DNA of 62,165 bases from UBA1172 sp002457135 (GTDB taxonomy: Bacteria; Pseudomonadota; Alphaproteobacteria; Puniceispirillales; UBA1172): NCBI GenBank assembly GCA_965660935.1, contig CBFIBR010000009.1, positions 1 to 62,165 of the forward strand. Direction: 5' to 3'. A program made the position numbers and the translations under genes. Positions 60,851 through 62,165 of this stretch are shown piece after piece; position 1 is the first letter of the stretch; every line of letters starts with the position of its first letter. The notes beneath the pieces were generated by a model, which did not search any database, was not told the DNA's origin, and saw only the letters and a program-made list of their open reading frames with translations.

Positions 60851-61348
60851 CTAAATTATGCCAAGCTGTTTTTGGGCTCTTAGCAACAGAATGGGGTCAC
60901 CCCTATCCAATACCAAAATCTGATCAATCTTTTCCTGCCTATAAACCCTGTGATAAAAATCAGGATCATATCGTTCTATTGACAGGGTGTTATGAATTAT
61001 GTCAGCCAGTTTTATCGTTTGTGCTGTGCCGGGAGCCCTGCTTAGGTGTTGCACGTTCAGGGCCTTCCTGATGCGCCTATTACCGTCAGATGCTTTTGCA
61101 ATATTGGTTAACCATGATACCAGTTCAGCAACCCCGTGCCCAAATTTATCTCCTATTTCATCGATGGTGACTGCTGTGTCCTCAACGACGTCATGCAGTA
61201 GGGCCGCTGCCACCATCTCCTCGGTGTGTTGGACGGATTTGACAATTTCCGCCACGGCGATTGGATGGGTAATATAGGTTTCACCCGTGTATTTTCGCTT
61301 TTGTTCTCCGTGTGCCTTGGTGGCAAATTGTAGTGCTTCTTCATACAT
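60851..61348 (-). CDS. Stand-alone HD-domain protein resembling small alarmone hydrolases
   Basis: This 165-residue protein consists of one HD domain like the hydrolase half of RelA/SpoT and the Mesh1 small hydrolases. Motifs: H28 in THPIAVAEIV, H52-D53 with E56-D57 in LLHDVVEDT, and D116/N120 in KLADIIHNT, so the metal and catalytic set looks complete. No synthetase, TGS or ACT domain is attached. The reaction would be removal of the 3' pyrophosphate of (p)ppGpp or of a related nucleotide. Similar genes occur in phages and in bacteria. It lies between tRNA genes in lower-GC DNA. Confidence 0.82.
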   Translation of the reverse strand: MYEEALQFATKAHGEQKRKYTGETYITHPIAVAEIVKSVQHTEEMVAAALLHDVVEDTAVTIDEIGDKFGHGVAELVSWLTNIAKASDGNRRIRKALNVQHLSRAPGTAQTIKLADIIHNTLSIERYDPDFYHRVYRQEKIDQILVLDRGDPILLLRAQKQLGII

Positions 61349-61389
61349 GTTAATAATATAATTTCAAAATGGGTATTTGTCAACCGTTT

Positions 61390-61466
61390 TGGCGTGCCCG
61401 GCAGGATTCGAACCTGCGACCCCAAGTTTAGGAAACTCGTATTCTATCCAACTGAACTACGGGCAC
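61390..61466 (-). tRNA. tRNA-Arg (anticodon CCT)
   Basis: A 77-base cloverleaf: acceptor GTGCCCG/CGGGCAC with discriminator G and encoded CCA, D-arm GTTC...GAAT, anticodon stem CGAGT/ACTTG with loop TTCCTAA (anticodon CCT), T-arm GCAGG-TTCGAAT-CCTGC. It begins seven bases after the glyA stop on the same strand, so the two are probably co-transcribed. Confidence 0.95.
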
Positions 61467-61473
61467 AAAGGAC

Positions 61474-62165
61474 CTAGTCTAATATCTCCACGATGCGTTC
61501 TGCTAATTGTGTAAACCATTCAGCGTCCCTGCCTCGTGTGGTTTCTGCGGCTGTGCCAATACGGATACCACTGGTTTCTACAAACGAGCGTGGATCATTT
61601 GGTACGCCATTCTTGTTTACCGTGATGCCATTCTCTTCCAATAGGTCAGCGGCTTCACGCCCTGAGTGTTTGCTTTCACTCAAGTCTAACAATAGTATAT
61701 GACTATCCGTGCCGCCTGTCAACAGTTTGTAACCATTTTGGACAAATACACTTGCCATTGCCTGTGCATTTTCAACAACACGACTCGCATACTGTTTGAA
61801 ATCGTCTGTGTTGGCTTCAGCAAATGCCTGTGCCTTGGCGGCTACGATATTCATCAGTGGTCCGCCCTGTGTGCCTGGGAAGATTGCTGAGTTAATCTTT
61901 CTGGTGTAATCAGGATTGTTCCATAGGATAATACCTCCTCGTGGACCGCGCAGGGTCTTATGGGTAGTGCTTGTGACAAAATCAGCGTGTGGCACTGGTG
62001 AAGGATAAGCCTTGCCAGCAACCAAGCCACTGTAGTGTGCCATGTCAACCAGCAGGTATGCCCCAGCCAAATCTGCAATCGCTCTAAAACGTGCAAAGTC
62101 TATTTTTCTTGGATAGGCGCTGGCACCAGCAATAATCATCTTGGGTCGTACTTCTAGCGCCTGGG
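61474..62165 (-). CDS. glyA: Serine hydroxymethyltransferase, N-terminal part beyond window edge
   Basis: The frame is open to the right edge (reading QALEVRPKMIIAG from the edge), so about the last 230 residues are present. The PLP lysine is in STTHKTLRGPRGG; the AGASAYPRKIDF, VDMAHYSGLVAGKAYPSP and FPGTQGGPLM segments and the GIRIGTAAETTRG end are typical. The enzyme converts serine and tetrahydrofolate to glycine and methylene-tetrahydrofolate. Base composition is about 47% GC by hand count of four lines, well below the core, and codon choice differs, so this copy may be phage-borne or transferred. Confidence 0.93.
   Translation of the reverse strand, partial: QALEVRPKMIIAGASAYPRKIDFARFRAIADLAGAYLLVDMAHYSGLVAGKAYPSPVPHADFVTSTTHKTLRGPRGGIILWNNPDYTRKINSAIFPGTQGGPLMNIVAAKAQAFAEANTDDFKQYASRVVENAQAMASVFVQNGYKLLTGGTDSHILLLDLSESKHSGREAADLLEENGITVNKNGVPNDPRSFVETSGIRIGTAAETTRGRDAEWFTQLAERIVEILD

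Noticed and set aside
1..62165. CRISPR arrays, insertion sequences and rRNA genes
   Set aside because: I found no regularly spaced 25-40 base repeats, no transposase-like proteins or terminal inverted repeats, and no rRNA sequence in the window.

Overview
The window reads as a piece of an alphaproteobacterial chromosome, probably from a free-living marine lineage. The main evidence is gene content and order: dusB-ntrB-ntrC-ntrY-ntrX-trkA-dat-hfq, tpiA-secG-pyrG-kdsA-eno-ftsB-pdhABC-lpd-lipA-coq10, sdhE-mfd facing recG, an AapJQMP amino-acid importer, a fused IspDF enzyme and a PdhB that carries its own lipoyl domain. All are habits of Alphaproteobacteria. A SAR116-like marine group is my guess for the lineage, not something the sequence proves. 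Hand counts on a few 60-base lines give about 60-65% GC in the core, about 37% in the first 780 bases and roughly 46% in the last 1.3 kb, so both ends look foreign to the middle. No stretch longer than about 300 bases lacks a gene.

Layout. 1-778: 3'-truncated secreted polysaccharide-lyase-like gene, AT-rich. 0.86-5.9 kb: exported unknown protein, glutaryl-CoA dehydrogenase, SixA-type phosphatase, cysteine synthase and mercaptopyruvate sulfurtransferase. 5.9-10.5 kb: aapJQMP importer (minus strand), then metC. 12.3-14.7 kb: a tight plus-strand group of methyltransferase, 64-residue zinc ribbon, EamA permease and FrnE/DsbA-type protein. 14.8-20.8 kb: mfd and sdhE facing recG. 20.8-22.8 kb: DUF502 membrane protein, mazG and hfq. 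22.9-32.4 kb: D-amino-acid aminotransferase, trkA, ntrX, ntrY, ntrC, ntrB and dusB, all minus. 32.5-34.6 kb: ispDF, pgpA and cinA C-terminal domain, overlapping. 34.7-46.9 kb: the coq10-lipA-lpd-pdhCBA-ftsB-eno-kdsA-pyrG-secG-tpiA run, minus. 47.2-50.5 kb: ppiD-trpE. 50.6-53.8 kb: an exported coiled-coil protein, an EamA permease and an unknown polytopic membrane protein, closed by a bidirectional terminator. 53.9-58.9 kb: livFGMHJ branched-chain amino-acid importer with a good sigma-70-like promoter. 59.0-60.6 kb: gamma-glutamyltransferase. 60.6-62.2 kb: three tRNA genes, a stand-alone alarmone-hydrolase-like HD protein and the 3' part of glyA, packed on one strand in lower-GC DNA.

How the genes fit together. 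Much of the window concerns nitrogen and amino acids: two amino-acid ABC importers, gamma-glutamyltransferase, D-amino-acid aminotransferase, the NtrBC and NtrYX two-component systems, Hfq, and sulfur amino-acid enzymes. The central run links glycolysis (tpiA, eno) to acetyl-CoA (pyruvate dehydrogenase with its lipoate synthase) and to envelope and division functions (kdsA, secG, ftsB). The most unusual points are the phage-like tail at 60.6-62.2 kb, lysine/alanine-rich basic extensions on unrelated proteins (LivF, DUF502, PdhA, AapM), tandem repeats at or beyond the stop codons of two genes, a telomere-like G-tract in pdhC, an SdhE lacking the arginine of its signature motif, and breaks in expected gene order (trpE without trpGDC; hfq beside mazG without hflX).
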